33,822 nucleotides of DNA from Clostridia bacterium (GTDB taxonomy: Bacteria; Bacillota_A; Clostridia; Christensenellales; Aristaeellaceae): the NCBI GenBank assembly GCA_017530275.1, contig JAFXMP010000076.1, positions 1 to 33,822 of the forward strand, read 5' to 3'. The notes below the pieces were generated by a model. The model was not told the origin of the DNA and ran no database searches. It worked only from the letters and a program-made list of their open reading frames with translations. The translations under genes and the position numbers were made by a program. Positions 7,460-15,253 of the stretch are shown one piece after another (positions within the stretch are counted from its first letter, which is position 1; the number at the start of each line of letters is the position of its first letter).

Positions 7460-8848
7460 TTATTTCATATCAGTCAGGAAAGCGCCATAGGCCCGGATGG
7501 CCTCGTATAAGTCCGCTTTGCTGATGACTTCTTCAGGGGCGTGCATAGAAAGCACCGCCACGCCGCTGTCGATCACTTCCATGCCGTACAAGGCGCAGAT
7601 ATAGGCGATGGTGCCGCCGCAGCCCACGTCCACCTTGCCCAGCTCGGCGGTCTGCCAGGAAATGTCGTGATCGTCCATGATCTTCCGCAGGCGTCCGATG
7701 TACTCGGCGTTGGCGTCGTTGCTGCCGCTCTTGCCCCGGGAACCGGTGAACTTGTTGTAGCACACGCCCCGGCCTAAGAAAGCGGCGTTTTTCTTTTCAA
7801 AGGCGGCGGCGTACAGGGGATCGAAGCCCGCGCTCACGTCGCAGGAAAGCATGCGGCTGTTGGCCAGGGCCCTGCGCAGAGCAAGATCACTTTCCTTGCC
7901 AGTGGACAGGGCCAGCAGCTCCGCCACGGCGTTTTCAAAATACATGGCCCGCATGCCGGTGGCGCCCACAGAACCGATTTCTTCCTTGTCCGCCAGCAGG
8001 CAGCAGCAGGTGGATTCCGGCACAGCAGGCAGTTGCAGCATGGCTGCGATTTCCGCGTAAGCGCACACCCGGTCGTCATGGCCGTAGCCCAAGATCATGC
8101 TGCGATCCAGGCCGAAATCCCGGGCCTTGCCCGCGGGCACCGCCTCAATCTCCGCAGAAAGCATGTCTTCCTCTTCCAGATCGTATTTTTCTTTCAGGAT
8201 CTTCAGCAGTGCGGCCTTGACAGGCTCTTTTTCCTCGCCCTTGAGGGGACGGCCCGCCAGGGTGATATCCAGGCCCTCGCCAGTGATGAATTCAGACGCC
8301 TTTTTGCCCATCTGTTCCTGGCTCAAGTGGATCAGCAGGTCGGTAACGCCTACAACGGGGTCGTTTTCATCTTCGCCAATGACGATGTTCACCAGGGTCC
8401 CGTCCTTTTTCGCCACCACGCCGTGGAGCGCCAGCGCCCGGGCCACCCACTGATATTTCTTGATGCCGCCGTAATAGTGGGTATCGGCATAGGCGAAATC
8501 CCCGTCCTCATAGAAGGGGTTCTGCTTGATGTCGATGCGGGGGGAATCGATGTGCGCGCCTACGATATTGATGCCCTCCGTGAGAGGCGCTTTGCCCATG
8601 TGAAACAGCATCACGGCTTTGCCCATCTGCACCGCATACAGTTTATCGCCGGGTTTTACCGCTCTGCCTTCGCGCACGGCCTCCGCAAGGCTCTTATAGC
8701 CCGCCGCTTCCGCCATGCGCACGGCTTCCACCGCGCATTCCCGTTCCGTTTTGCCCGCGTCCAAATACTTTTTGTATTCCGCCGCCGCCGCTTCCACCCG
8801 CGCCAGCGCCGCTTCATCATACTGATTCCAAGCGTTCCGCCTATCCAT
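7460..8848 (-). CDS. Aspartyl aminopeptidase, peptidase family M18
   Basis: The 462-residue cytosolic zinc peptidase removes N-terminal acidic residues from peptides. Metal and catalytic motifs are visible: GAHIDSP (H99), GYGHDDRVCAYAE, ADKEEIGSVGATG (the Glu-Glu pair), CDVSAGFDP and the C-terminal MHAPEEV. The length matches the clostridial M18 group. The ATG has GGGAG upstream. A weak promoter (TTGTGT, 17 bases, TACCAT) may lie at about 8885-8915. The gene is single and is followed by its own terminator. Confidence 0.93.
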   Translation of the reverse strand: MDRRNAWNQYDEAALARVEAAAAEYKKYLDAGKTERECAVEAVRMAEAAGYKSLAEAVREGRAVKPGDKLYAVQMGKAVMLFHMGKAPLTEGINIVGAHIDSPRIDIKQNPFYEDGDFAYADTHYYGGIKKYQWVARALALHGVVAKKDGTLVNIVIGEDENDPVVGVTDLLIHLSQEQMGKKASEFITGEGLDITLAGRPLKGEEKEPVKAALLKILKEKYDLEEEDMLSAEIEAVPAGKARDFGLDRSMILGYGHDDRVCAYAEIAAMLQLPAVPESTCCCLLADKEEIGSVGATGMRAMYFENAVAELLALSTGKESDLALRRALANSRMLSCDVSAGFDPLYAAAFEKKNAAFLGRGVCYNKFTGSRGKSGSNDANAEYIGRLRKIMDDHDISWQTAELGKVDVGCGGTIAYICALYGMEVIDSGVAVLSMHAPEEVISKADLYEAIRAYGAFLTDMK

Positions 8849-8922
8849 TGTGATGATCTCCCTTCGTTCTTGTTTTCCCGCCTATGGTAACACGTTCGAC
8901 AGAAAAACACAAGCGTCTGTGT

Positions 8923-9059
8923 GAACACAGGGGACGGTTCTCTGTGTTCTTTTTACTTTTTTCTTTTCTTTTCCTATAACATCTTCTGACGTTGATTCAT
9001 TCGCTCTTTCTTTGAAAAACACCTTTTTTCAAGTGCACAAAGAACCGTCCCCTGTGCTC
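8923..9059. repeat. 137-bp inverted-repeat element, copy A
   Basis: The termini are imperfect 27-bp inverted repeats: GAACACAGGGGACGGTTCTC at the left (8923 onward) and its complement at 9033-9059. The interior is T-rich and has no ORF. It is about 135 bases long and nearly identical to copy B at 9652-9786, including the internal sequence, so the two are one mobile unit of MITE or REP/BIME type. Confidence 0.8.
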
Positions 9060-9070
9060 TTACTGCTGTA

Positions 9071-9112
9071 AAGAAAGGCATCCGGATCGGGTGTCATCCT
9101 TCTCCGGACGCC
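9071..9112 (-). terminator. Terminator of the double-glycine peptide gene
   Basis: On the minus strand, GGCGTCCGG pairs with CCGGATGCC across an 18-base loop and is followed by TTTCTTT. Confidence 0.6.
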
Positions 9113-9138
9113 TAAGCGCGGGTATCACGTTTTTACCG

Positions 9139-9354
9139 TCATGTTAGCCTGCTGGACTCTTCGGGATTTGGGTCCGGTACGGGTACCGGGACGGGAACCG
9201 GGACAGGAACCGGGGCAAGATCCGGGACATGTAGAACCTCTACCACCTTCTTCCCTTCCGGTTCGTTGAACAGCTGGTTTGCGGCGTACTTCCTTTTTTC
9301 TATTCCGCCCGTCACCTTTTCCGTTTGTTCAAGGTTCAGTTCTTTTTTCTCCAT
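9139..9354 (-). CDS. Double-glycine-leader peptide with Pro-Val repeat (RiPP/bacteriocin-like precursor)
   Basis: The 71-residue peptide starts MEKKELNLEQTEKVTGG, a leader of the kind cut after Gly-Gly by C39-peptidase ABC exporters. The start has AAAGGAGAG eight bases upstream. The core is charged and then turns into a Pro-Val run (about residues 46-60) coded by short GC-rich tandem repeats at 9170-9225, ending in DPNPEESS. There are no Cys, Ser or Thr clusters in the core, and no maturase or exporter is nearby. The leader resembles that of the peptide at 24016 in the RiPP operon. It could be an orphan substrate of an unlinked system, or a secreted peptide. Confidence 0.6.
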   Translation of the reverse strand: MEKKELNLEQTEKVTGGIEKRKYAANQLFNEPEGKKVVEVLHVPDLAPVPVPVPVPVPVPDPNPEESSRLT

Positions 9355-9651
9355 GTTTCTCTCTCCTTTATATTTCTGAATCGCCTTCGGCTCTTTCTTA
9401 TTTCGTCTCATCAGTTTATACGCGGCTGATCTCCCGGTGGCACCCGCAGTGCATGTTTTTGGGGGAAAATGATCAGAACATATCCTTTGCAAAAGTTAAT
9501 TTACGACCGCAGCTTCTGCAATCTGTCTGTCCCCCATGTAATCGATCAGTTGTCGCAGGTATAAATCTTTTGCTATCATCAGGTATCTTTGGGCAGAGAA
9601 TAAGCGTCGTTTGCGTCGCAGCTTCTCAATAAATACAGACTGGAGTGAGGG

Positions 9652-9786
9652 GAACACAGAGGTCGGTTCTCTGTGTTCTTTTACTTTTTGCTTTTCTTTT
9701 CCTATAACATCTTCTGTCATTGATTCATTCGCTCTTTTTTGAAAAACATCTTTTTCAAGTGCACATAGAACCGTCCCCTGTGTTTT
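9652..9786. repeat. 135-bp inverted-repeat element, copy B
   Basis: Same unit as the element at 8923-9059. The right arm (9759-9785) lies inside the 3' end of the nucleotidyltransferase gene and supplies its last codons and stop. Confidence 0.8.
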
Positions 9787-10444
9787 CGTCGATCCGCGTG
9801 AAAGCCGCCTGACACCAGGCAAACAAAGCTGCAAAAGCTTGATCGAAATCAAAGCCTTCCGGCAGCTCCGCTAATTCCAGGACCCGGCGATCCTCCGGCG
9901 AAACCGCCTCCTTCAATTCCCGCTTGGCGAGAACAAAACGGCCGCTCTCCAAATAATGCAGATTCTGAATGAGGAAAAATACGCTTTTGCAGGTATCCCG
10001 AAACTTTCTGACATTTTTATCCCTGTCCGCATGAATATAACGATGGCAGATTTCGTGATACAGATTCCCCAAGCTGATTTTGACGTAATTGATTTCGTCT
10101 TCCCGTGTCGCGAAGGGAAGAAAATCAGTCAATACGCCGAACAAATCCTTCGTCGTATGGCGCAGTTGGCAAACCTCCAGGGGATTCCAGCGCTTCATTT
10201 CCTCTTTTCCGCAGATAAAGCCGCAGGATTTCTCATAGAAGCCGATCTTTTTCAAAATCCCCCGATATGTATCCATATCCACCAGATCAAACCGGTCCAG
10301 AATCACCATCACGTCGATATCGCTTTCCTCATGGGCTTCTCCGCGCAGATAGCTGCCCTGCAAGCCGACATACAACAGGCGATCCCCAAAAGCCGTCCGA
10401 CATTCCGAAATCAAATCATGCAGATAGTTGTTCAGGTCAAGCAT
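9755..10444 (-). CDS. Nucleotidyltransferase-fold protein
   Basis: The 229-residue protein has the DNA polymerase beta-like signature GSYLRGEAHEESDIDVMV (G30, S31, D42, D44), followed by a helical region of HEPN/antibiotic-nucleotidyltransferase type with HEICHRYIHAD. Such proteins transfer a nucleotide to a small molecule, protein or RNA; the substrate is not evident. The ATG at 10444 was chosen for AAAGGAG five bases upstream. The last ten residues (ENTGDGSMCT) are translated from the arm of a repeat element, so the original C-terminus has been lost or replaced. It is a single gene in an accessory region. Confidence 0.75.
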   Translation of the reverse strand: MLDLNNYLHDLISECRTAFGDRLLYVGLQGSYLRGEAHEESDIDVMVILDRFDLVDMDTYRGILKKIGFYEKSCGFICGKEEMKRWNPLEVCQLRHTTKDLFGVLTDFLPFATREDEINYVKISLGNLYHEICHRYIHADRDKNVRKFRDTCKSVFFLIQNLHYLESGRFVLAKRELKEAVSPEDRRVLELAELPEGFDFDQAFAALFAWCQAAFTRIDENTGDGSMCT

Positions 10445-10507
10445 GGCCGCTCCTTTCCGTATCATCATCAATCATTGGATTCAATGAACCGATTTAGCAA
10501 TGCAGGA

Positions 10508-10526
10508 AGAGCACAAGGGACGGTTC
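10508..10526. repeat. Half copy of the GGGACGGTTC repeat
   Basis: AGCACAAGGGACGGTTC matches one arm of the elements at 8923 and 9652. No matching second arm is present, and it directly abuts the inverted-repeat element at 10527. Confidence 0.5.
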
Positions 10527-10685
10527 GAGACCATTGAAAAAGTCTCCAAGTTCATTCTGTACACATTGAAAGAGCGGCTTTTATGAAAATGCCGTATAGT
10601 TATTTGCCTTTTAGGGAAGCTTTTGCATATTCATCCGGCAATCAATGCGTGCTCCTGAAAAGAACTGGACTTTTTCAGTAGTCTC
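10527..10685. mobile_element. 159-bp element with terminal inverted repeats (MITE or IS remnant)
   Basis: The left end GAGACCATTGAAAAAGTC and the complement of the right end, GAGACTACTGAAAAAGTC, match over about 27 bases including a CAAGTTC/CAGTTC extension. The interior has no ORF. No target duplication was recognised. It differs from the GGGACGGTTC family. Confidence 0.5.
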
Positions 10686-10750
10686 CCCCGTGCTTTACTT
10701 TCATGCCTATGTCTGTGCCTTCCCATCGATCGCATCTATGTTTTGCGTCC

Positions 10751-11287
10751 TCACTCCCCCCTTCTCGTAATCAGCCTTTCCTGGCACCGTTTCATCCAGC
10801 CGCCCTTCCAGTAGTAGGCAATAAACAGGCAGGAAGCAACGGTCCAGGTCATGGGATAGCTGAACATGGTGCGGGGGATGGTGGGGTCTTGGGCCACGAA
10901 CACCAGCAGCCACACCAGCCGCAGCACGCACACTCCGAAGAGGGTGAACAGGGTGGGCACCAGGGCCTCGCCCGCACCGCGCATGGCGCCGGAGAGGATT
11001 TCCACGCAGGTATAGGTGACGTAATACGGCGCGATGAGCCACAGGATTTCCATGCCCTTTTCGATGACGGTTTCATCGTTGGCAAACAAATGATACAGGC
11101 CGCGGCCAAAGAGCATCATGATGGCGGAGCAGGTGGCGGCCCCGGCAAAGGCCATGAGCAGGCACTGTTTCACGCCCTTTTTCACCCGGTCGTACTTCAT
11201 GGCCCCGAAATTCTGGCCCACGAAGGTGGTAATGGAAATGCCGAAGGCGTTCAGGATCATCCACTGAAAGCCGTCCAGCCGCCCCCA
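10751..11287 (-). pseudogene. Truncated MATE efflux gene (C-terminal fragment)
   Basis: The reading frame matches the last roughly 178 residues of the full MATE protein at 12888-14294, differing at about 20 of 169 aligned residues. Homology begins at WGRLDG and stops abruptly at about 11287, where unrelated sequence starts. The N-terminal two thirds are missing, so it cannot make a transporter. It lies in the same orientation as its paralogue 1.6 kb away. A GGGACGGT hairpin lies directly next to the breakpoint side. Confidence 0.85.
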
Positions 11288-11325
11288 AGAACAGCTACTA
11301 CGTCTACGAATACATTTGCACAGTA

Positions 11326-11376
11326 CGCGCAGGGACGGTCTTCAGCGCGCTGAAAACCGTCCCCCTGTGTTTTTTA
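11326..11376. repeat. Short GGGACGGT hairpin, repeat family
   Basis: GGGACGGT, TTCAGC and their complements form a near-perfect stem with almost no loop, followed by CCTGTGTTTTTT. The element touches the stop codon of the gene at 11374 and could act as a plus-strand terminator. Confidence 0.65.
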
Positions 11377-11949
11377 GACCACCGTCTTGGAAATCTCCAT
11401 CAGACCTTTGATCTGATTATGGATGACCTCGTTGAACTGCTTGGCGACGAGCTTGTTGATCTCCGTGGAGGGCCAGGGGCCATTATACCCGGTTTTTTCG
11501 GCGAATTCCTTGTTGGCGGCCATGACGGCGACGTCCAGCTCATGACCGTACCTCTTGGCTGCCTCTACAGCGGCCTCGTGCGCCTTGAACATGCATTGCG
11601 AATACAGCTCCTTGTTCTCCCGGATCACCTTGATCATCTCCGGGGGTATGTCCAGGGGCTTCTTCATGGATTCCTCCAGGGCGGAGAAGTTCTTCACGAT
11701 CATGTCGTCCATCTGGAGGCAGATCTGCTTACTGAGGCCGGCAAGGGATTTTGCGGTCTGCTCGTCGTCCGTCAGGGTCATGCCCTTGGAAGCCGCGAAC
11801 TCCTTGATGGAGCCCATGACCAGCTTGTTCAGCTGTTCGCCGACCTGTCGGGTGCCTTCCTTGACTTTTTCATTTTTCTTGGTCAGAAACTCCTTGAACT
11901 CCGCCGCGAACTCCTTGTCACTTTTCAGACGCTTGATGAATTCCTTCAT
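11374..11949 (-). CDS. Unrecognised helical cytosolic protein
   Basis: The 191-residue product is predicted to be all-helical and highly charged (start MKEFIKRLKSDKEFAAEFKE). It has no signal peptide, membrane segment, cysteine cluster or motif that I recognise. The ATG at 11949 has AGGAGG seven bases upstream. An in-frame ATG further up would only add residues coded by a neighbouring repeat. Both ends are bounded by copies of the GGGACGGTTC repeat family, so it may have moved or been framed by them. Confidence 0.6.
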   Translation of the reverse strand: MKEFIKRLKSDKEFAAEFKEFLTKKNEKVKEGTRQVGEQLNKLVMGSIKEFAASKGMTLTDDEQTAKSLAGLSKQICLQMDDMIVKNFSALEESMKKPLDIPPEMIKVIRENKELYSQCMFKAHEAAVEAAKRYGHELDVAVMAANKEFAEKTGYNGPWPSTEINKLVAKQFNEVIHNQIKGLMEISKTVV

Positions 11950-12008
11950 TTTTGGTTCCTCCTCTTGTATTTTTTCCCGCCCTATGGGACGGGTTTTTAG
12001 CTGAAATT

Positions 12009-12084
12009 GCAGGGAAACGGTTCTCTGTGCTGAAATCCCCCTCATCGTTTTGGGAACGCGGAGAACCGCCCCCCTGTGTTTTTA
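12009..12084. repeat. GGGAAACGGTTCTC inverted repeat, copy E
   Basis: CAGGGAAACGGTTCTCTGTG and the complementary GAGAACCGCCCCCCTGTG arm enclose about 25 bases. Same family as the elements at 8923 and 9652, but with a shorter, different interior. Confidence 0.65.
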
Positions 12085-12145
12085 AAATCCTGTTAGGCAC
12101 TCAATTTCCATACCTCCCGAAACAAGCGTATGGAAGCCGGTTTTC

Positions 12146-12484
12146 TCAATGCGAATACACGTAGGCGGTCAGGGCGTTTTTCACCGTTTCGTTCAGGGAA
12201 ATGTGGTGGGCGTCGGCAAACACGGCGGCCTGACGGTGCAGCTCCGGCGGGATGCGGACGTTGAAGGAACCCTTGTAGGGCTTTTCCGGCGGGACGCCCT
12301 GGGCCGCGCAGAGAGCCAAATAATCGTCCACCGCGCCCTGAAAATCTTCCACCAGATCATCGGCGGACGCCCCTTCATAGGAAATGAGGGCTTTGATTCC
12401 CAGGACTTTGCCGAAAAACAGCCGATCCTCCGGGGAAAACTCCACGCTGCCGGTATAGCCCTTATAATCCATGATGCTGCTCAT
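12146..12484 (-). CDS. hicB: HicB-type antitoxin, without a HicA partner
   Basis: The 112-residue protein has the HicB partial RNase-H fold (DYKGYTGSVEFSPEDRLFFG, then ISYEGASADDLVEDFQGAVD) and a C-terminal ribbon-helix-helix part (GSFNVRIPPELHRQA, then LNETVKNAL). In HicAB pairs it neutralises the HicA RNase and represses the operon. The start at 12484 has AAGAAGG seven bases upstream. No hicA-like ORF is on either side, so it is an orphan that may act on an unlinked toxin or as a plain regulator. Confidence 0.85.
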   Translation of the reverse strand: MSSIMDYKGYTGSVEFSPEDRLFFGKVLGIKALISYEGASADDLVEDFQGAVDDYLALCAAQGVPPEKPYKGSFNVRIPPELHRQAAVFADAHHISLNETVKNALTAYVYSH

Positions 12485-12682
12485 AGGAGAGCCTTCTTTC
12501 CGCAACTAAAAACGGTTGCATGAAAGTATAGCACAGATAAAAGAGAAATGCAATGGCACAGGTGGGGCAGATCAGGGCGATCTCATTTAAGCATTGCAAA
12601 AGGGTTAAAATTATTACAATTTTATTACCAAAAGGAAATTAGAGGATCCATCTCGAAATATGGAAGTAGGAGGATGATAGAG

Positions 12683-12864
12683 ATGGATCGCAGGGAGTAT
12701 TTATCAGCGGAGAGATTGTTTGAACTATGCAATGAGCATTTGGAAGACCCAAGGCGACCGAGTGGGATATCCGACACAAATTGATCGATATATTCGTGAT
12801 CGGATTAAAAGCATCTTCTTTATCAATTGAACGAAACGGATACTTGAGGAATATATTTTTGTAG
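12683..12864 (+). pseudogene. Remnant of an ISAs1-family transposase (N-terminal part, frameshifted)
   Basis: One frame gives LFELCNEHLEDPRR. After a frameshift near 12752 the next frame gives RHKLIDIFVIGLKA and stops at 12862. The order LEDPRR then RHKLIDI(F/L)VI is that of the conserved N-terminus of ISAs1-type DDE transposases. The catalytic part is gone and no end repeats were found. Confidence 0.6.
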
Positions 12865-12889
12865 AACAAAGGGGATAATTCTCTGTTTT
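12864..12889. repeat. Degenerate half copy of the GGGACGGTTC repeat
   Basis: AACAAAGGGGATAATTCTCT is a worn match to one repeat arm and abuts the stop codon of the MATE gene. Confidence 0.4.
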
Positions 12890-14294
12890 ACTCCCCCCTT
12901 CTTGTGATCAGCCTTTCCTGGCACCGCTTCATCCAGCCGCCCTTCCAGTAATACAGGATGAACAGGCAGGAAGTGACCACCCAGGTCATGGGGTAGCTGA
13001 ACATGGTGCCGGGGATGCTGGGGTCGCGGGCCACGAAGACCAGCAGCCAAATTAGGCGCAGGGCGCACACGCCGAACAGGGTGAGCAGGGTGGGGGCCAC
13101 GGCCTCGCCCGCGCCGCGCATGGCGCCGGACAGGATCTCGATGCAGGTATACGTGACATAATAGGGCGCGATGAGCCACAGGATTTCCATGCCCTTTTCG
13201 ATAACGGTTTCATCGTTGGCGAACAGGTGGTAAAGGTTCCGGCCAAACAGCATCAGCATGCCGGAGCAGCACGCGGCGGCGGCGAAAGCCATGAGCAGGC
13301 ATTGCTTCACGCCCTTCTTCACCCGGTCGTACTTCATGGCCCCGAAATTCTGGCCCACGAAGGTGGTGATGGAAATGCCGAAGGCGTTCAGGATCATCCA
13401 TTGCAGGCCGTCCAGCCGCCCCCAGGCGCTCCAGGCGGCGGACACGTCGGTGCCGAAATTGTTGACGAAGCTCTGGATCAGCACGTTGGAAATAGAATAC
13501 ATCACCGACTGCAAGCCCGCGGGCAGACCGATCTGCACGATGCGGCGCAGCAGGTCCCCATGGAAACGCACCTTGGTCGGAGATAAATGGTAGGCCGTGT
13601 GGGAGCGCATCAGCACCACCAGCACCAGCGCGGCGCTCACCGTCTGGGAAAGGATGGTGGCCAGCGCCGCCCCGGTCACGCCCATGTCCGCGCCGATTAC
13701 CAGCAAAAGATCCAGCACGATATTGGTCATGCAGGCGGCGACCAGGAAATACAGGGGCCTCCGGGAATCGCCCACCGCCCGCAGGATGCCGGAGCCGATA
13801 TTGTAGATCAGGGAGGGCACCATGCCCAGGAAATACACGCGGATGTAGCTGACGGCGGGCCCCATCACGTCCTCCGGCGTGTTCATCCATTGGAGAAAGG
13901 TAGGCGACAGGGAATACCCGATCAGCGTCAGACCTAAACCGATGCACACAGCCAGGGCAATGGCGGTGTGCACCGTGCGGGAGACCTCCTTTTCCTGACG
14001 CGCGCCGAAAAACTGGGAAATGATCACCGTCGCGCCGGAAGAAAGGCCCACGAAAAAGCCCACGATCAGGTTGATCAGGTTGCCCGTGGAGCCGCCCACC
14101 GCCGCCAGCGCCTGCTTGCCCACGTATTTGCCCACGATCATGGCGTCGGCGGTGTTGTAAAGCTGCTGGAAGAAGGTGCCCAGCAGAATGGGAAAGAAAA
14201 AGATCAGCAGCTGCTGCCAGATCACGCCCTCCACGATGCCGTAGCCGGGCTGAGCCTTTTTGGTGTTTTCCACGTCTTTATACCTCGGTTTCAT
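12888..14294 (-). CDS. MATE family multidrug/organic cation efflux transporter
   Basis: The 468-residue integral membrane protein has about 12 hydrophobic helices in two similar halves. It has the family's early PILLGTFFQQLYNTADAMIVG stretch (residues about 35-55) and GGSTGNLINLIVGFFVGLSSG. It should export cationic drugs or metabolites in exchange for Na+ or H+. No strong Shine-Dalgarno was seen before the ATG at 14294, so the exact start is a little uncertain. A truncated paralogue lies at 10751-11287. No regulator gene is adjacent. Confidence 0.92.
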   Translation of the reverse strand: MKPRYKDVENTKKAQPGYGIVEGVIWQQLLIFFFPILLGTFFQQLYNTADAMIVGKYVGKQALAAVGGSTGNLINLIVGFFVGLSSGATVIISQFFGARQEKEVSRTVHTAIALAVCIGLGLTLIGYSLSPTFLQWMNTPEDVMGPAVSYIRVYFLGMVPSLIYNIGSGILRAVGDSRRPLYFLVAACMTNIVLDLLLVIGADMGVTGAALATILSQTVSAALVLVVLMRSHTAYHLSPTKVRFHGDLLRRIVQIGLPAGLQSVMYSISNVLIQSFVNNFGTDVSAAWSAWGRLDGLQWMILNAFGISITTFVGQNFGAMKYDRVKKGVKQCLLMAFAAAACCSGMLMLFGRNLYHLFANDETVIEKGMEILWLIAPYYVTYTCIEILSGAMRGAGEAVAPTLLTLFGVCALRLIWLLVFVARDPSIPGTMFSYPMTWVVTSCLFILYYWKGGWMKRCQERLITRRGE

Positions 14295-14309
14295 TTGGGA
14301 CGAAGGAGC

Positions 14310-14500
14310 TAATCAATACGAGGCAGGGGGCTTCTTCGGCCCCCTAAACCCCTGAACCAAGGACCTTCGGCCCCTGGACTCCACTAAGCAACGGCGGCAG
14401 CCTTGTTTTTTCGTCGGTTCAAGTTCTTTCCGCTATTGCGGGTCCAGGGGCGTCACGCCCCTGGTGGGGTCTGGGGTGAAACCCCAGCGGTTCCCTTCCT
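14310..14500. repeat. Cluster of GC-rich hairpins between MATE and pduL
   Basis: Several perfect hairpins follow each other, including GGGGGCttcttcgGCCCCC near 14327, CCAGGGGCgtcacGCCCCTGG near 14451 and CTGGGGtgaaaCCCCAG near 14471. The last resembles the GGGGTCTGGGGG hairpin at 19052. There is no ORF of note. They look like dispersed intergenic repeats. Confidence 0.55.
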
Positions 14501-14503
14501 TTG

Positions 14504-14532
14504 AAAAACAGCCGCCCGGGGAAACGGGCGGC
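14504..14532 (-). terminator. Terminator of pduL
   Basis: GCCGCCCG (14511-14518) and CGGGCGGC (14525-14532) form an 8-bp stem, followed on the minus strand by CTG and five T. Confidence 0.85.
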
Positions 14533-14551
14533 AGGGAAGGAACAGATGCGA

Positions 14552-15130
14552 TTATTTGACGATTTCGCCCATGGTGCCGTTGACGGCGCAGGCGGCGTTG
14601 GATTCGTCGGTATCGATGTGCATGGCCAGGGAGAACTTGGGGCTGACGCGGACCACCACTTCGCCGAAGATCAGTTCACGGCCCTTGACCGGGGGGATGA
14701 CCTTGACGGAGACGACGTCCTTATCCTTCACGCCGAAGGCTTCGGCGTCGGCGGGGGTCATGTGGATGTGGCGCTTGGCGGCGATGACGCCCTGGGTCAA
14801 TTCCACTTCGCCGCAGGGGCCCACCAGCTTGCACGCGCCGGAACCGGCCACGTCGCCGGATTCGCGGACAGGCGCGGTCACGCCAATGGTGCGGGCGTCG
14901 GTCAGGGCCAGCTCCACCTGATTTTCAGGCCGCACCGGGCCCAGGATGCGAACGCGCTTTAAGGTGTTTTTGGGTCCCACCACGTCCACCTGCTCTTCGC
15001 TGGCGAACTGGCCGGGCTGGCTCAGGTCCTTGATGGGGGTGAGGGTGTGGCCCGCGCCGAAGAGAATCTCCAGCGTTTCCTGGGTCACGTGTACGTGCCG
15101 GGCGGAGGTTTCCACGATGAACTGACTCAT
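14552..15130 (-). CDS. pduL: Phosphate propanoyltransferase / phosphotransacylase PduL
   Basis: The 192-residue protein exchanges CoA and phosphate between acyl-CoA and acyl phosphate (acetate or propionate energy metabolism). Both PduL half-domains are present, with the zinc-binding histidines in SARHVHVTQE (residues 9-18) and AKRHIHMTPADA (about 118) and the later MHIDTDESNAA. It lacks the N-terminal encapsulation peptide of microcompartment PduL, and no shell genes are near, so it is probably the free cytosolic enzyme used in place of Pta. It has its own promoter and terminator. Confidence 0.92.
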   Translation of the reverse strand: MSQFIVETSARHVHVTQETLEILFGAGHTLTPIKDLSQPGQFASEEQVDVVGPKNTLKRVRILGPVRPENQVELALTDARTIGVTAPVRESGDVAGSGACKLVGPCGEVELTQGVIAAKRHIHMTPADAEAFGVKDKDVVSVKVIPPVKGRELIFGEVVVRVSPKFSLAMHIDTDESNAACAVNGTMGEIVK

Positions 15131-15193
15131 TTGTTATTCCTTCTTTCCCTCTGAAAATGACCGGCAATTCAGCCGACAGTTGCTTCATCCATT

Positions 15194-15221
15194 ATTATAA
15201 CAGCTTTTTTCGGTTTTGCAA
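15194..15221 (-). promoter_or_regulatory. Promoter of pduL
   Basis: Minus-strand TTGCAA (15216-15221), a 16-base spacer and TATAAT (15194-15199), about 64 bases upstream of the pduL start. Confidence 0.55.
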
Positions 15222-15253
15222 GGAAAGAGTTTGCGGTCAAACGCTTCTTCGCG

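Noticed and set aside
8033..8890. Long open frame antisense to the M18 aminopeptidase
   Set aside because: It is the mirror of a GC-rich coding gene, has no ribosome site or recognisable domain, and overlaps clear catalytic motifs on the other strand.
9496..9852. 118-codon minus-strand frame overlapping the nucleotidyltransferase end
   Set aside because: It runs through repeat copy B and overlaps the real gene in another frame. Only its last third lies outside the repeat and shows no recognisable family.
12548..12784. 78-codon plus-strand frame taken as a gene
   Set aside because: Its first half has no similarity and its second half is the first piece of the frameshifted transposase remnant.
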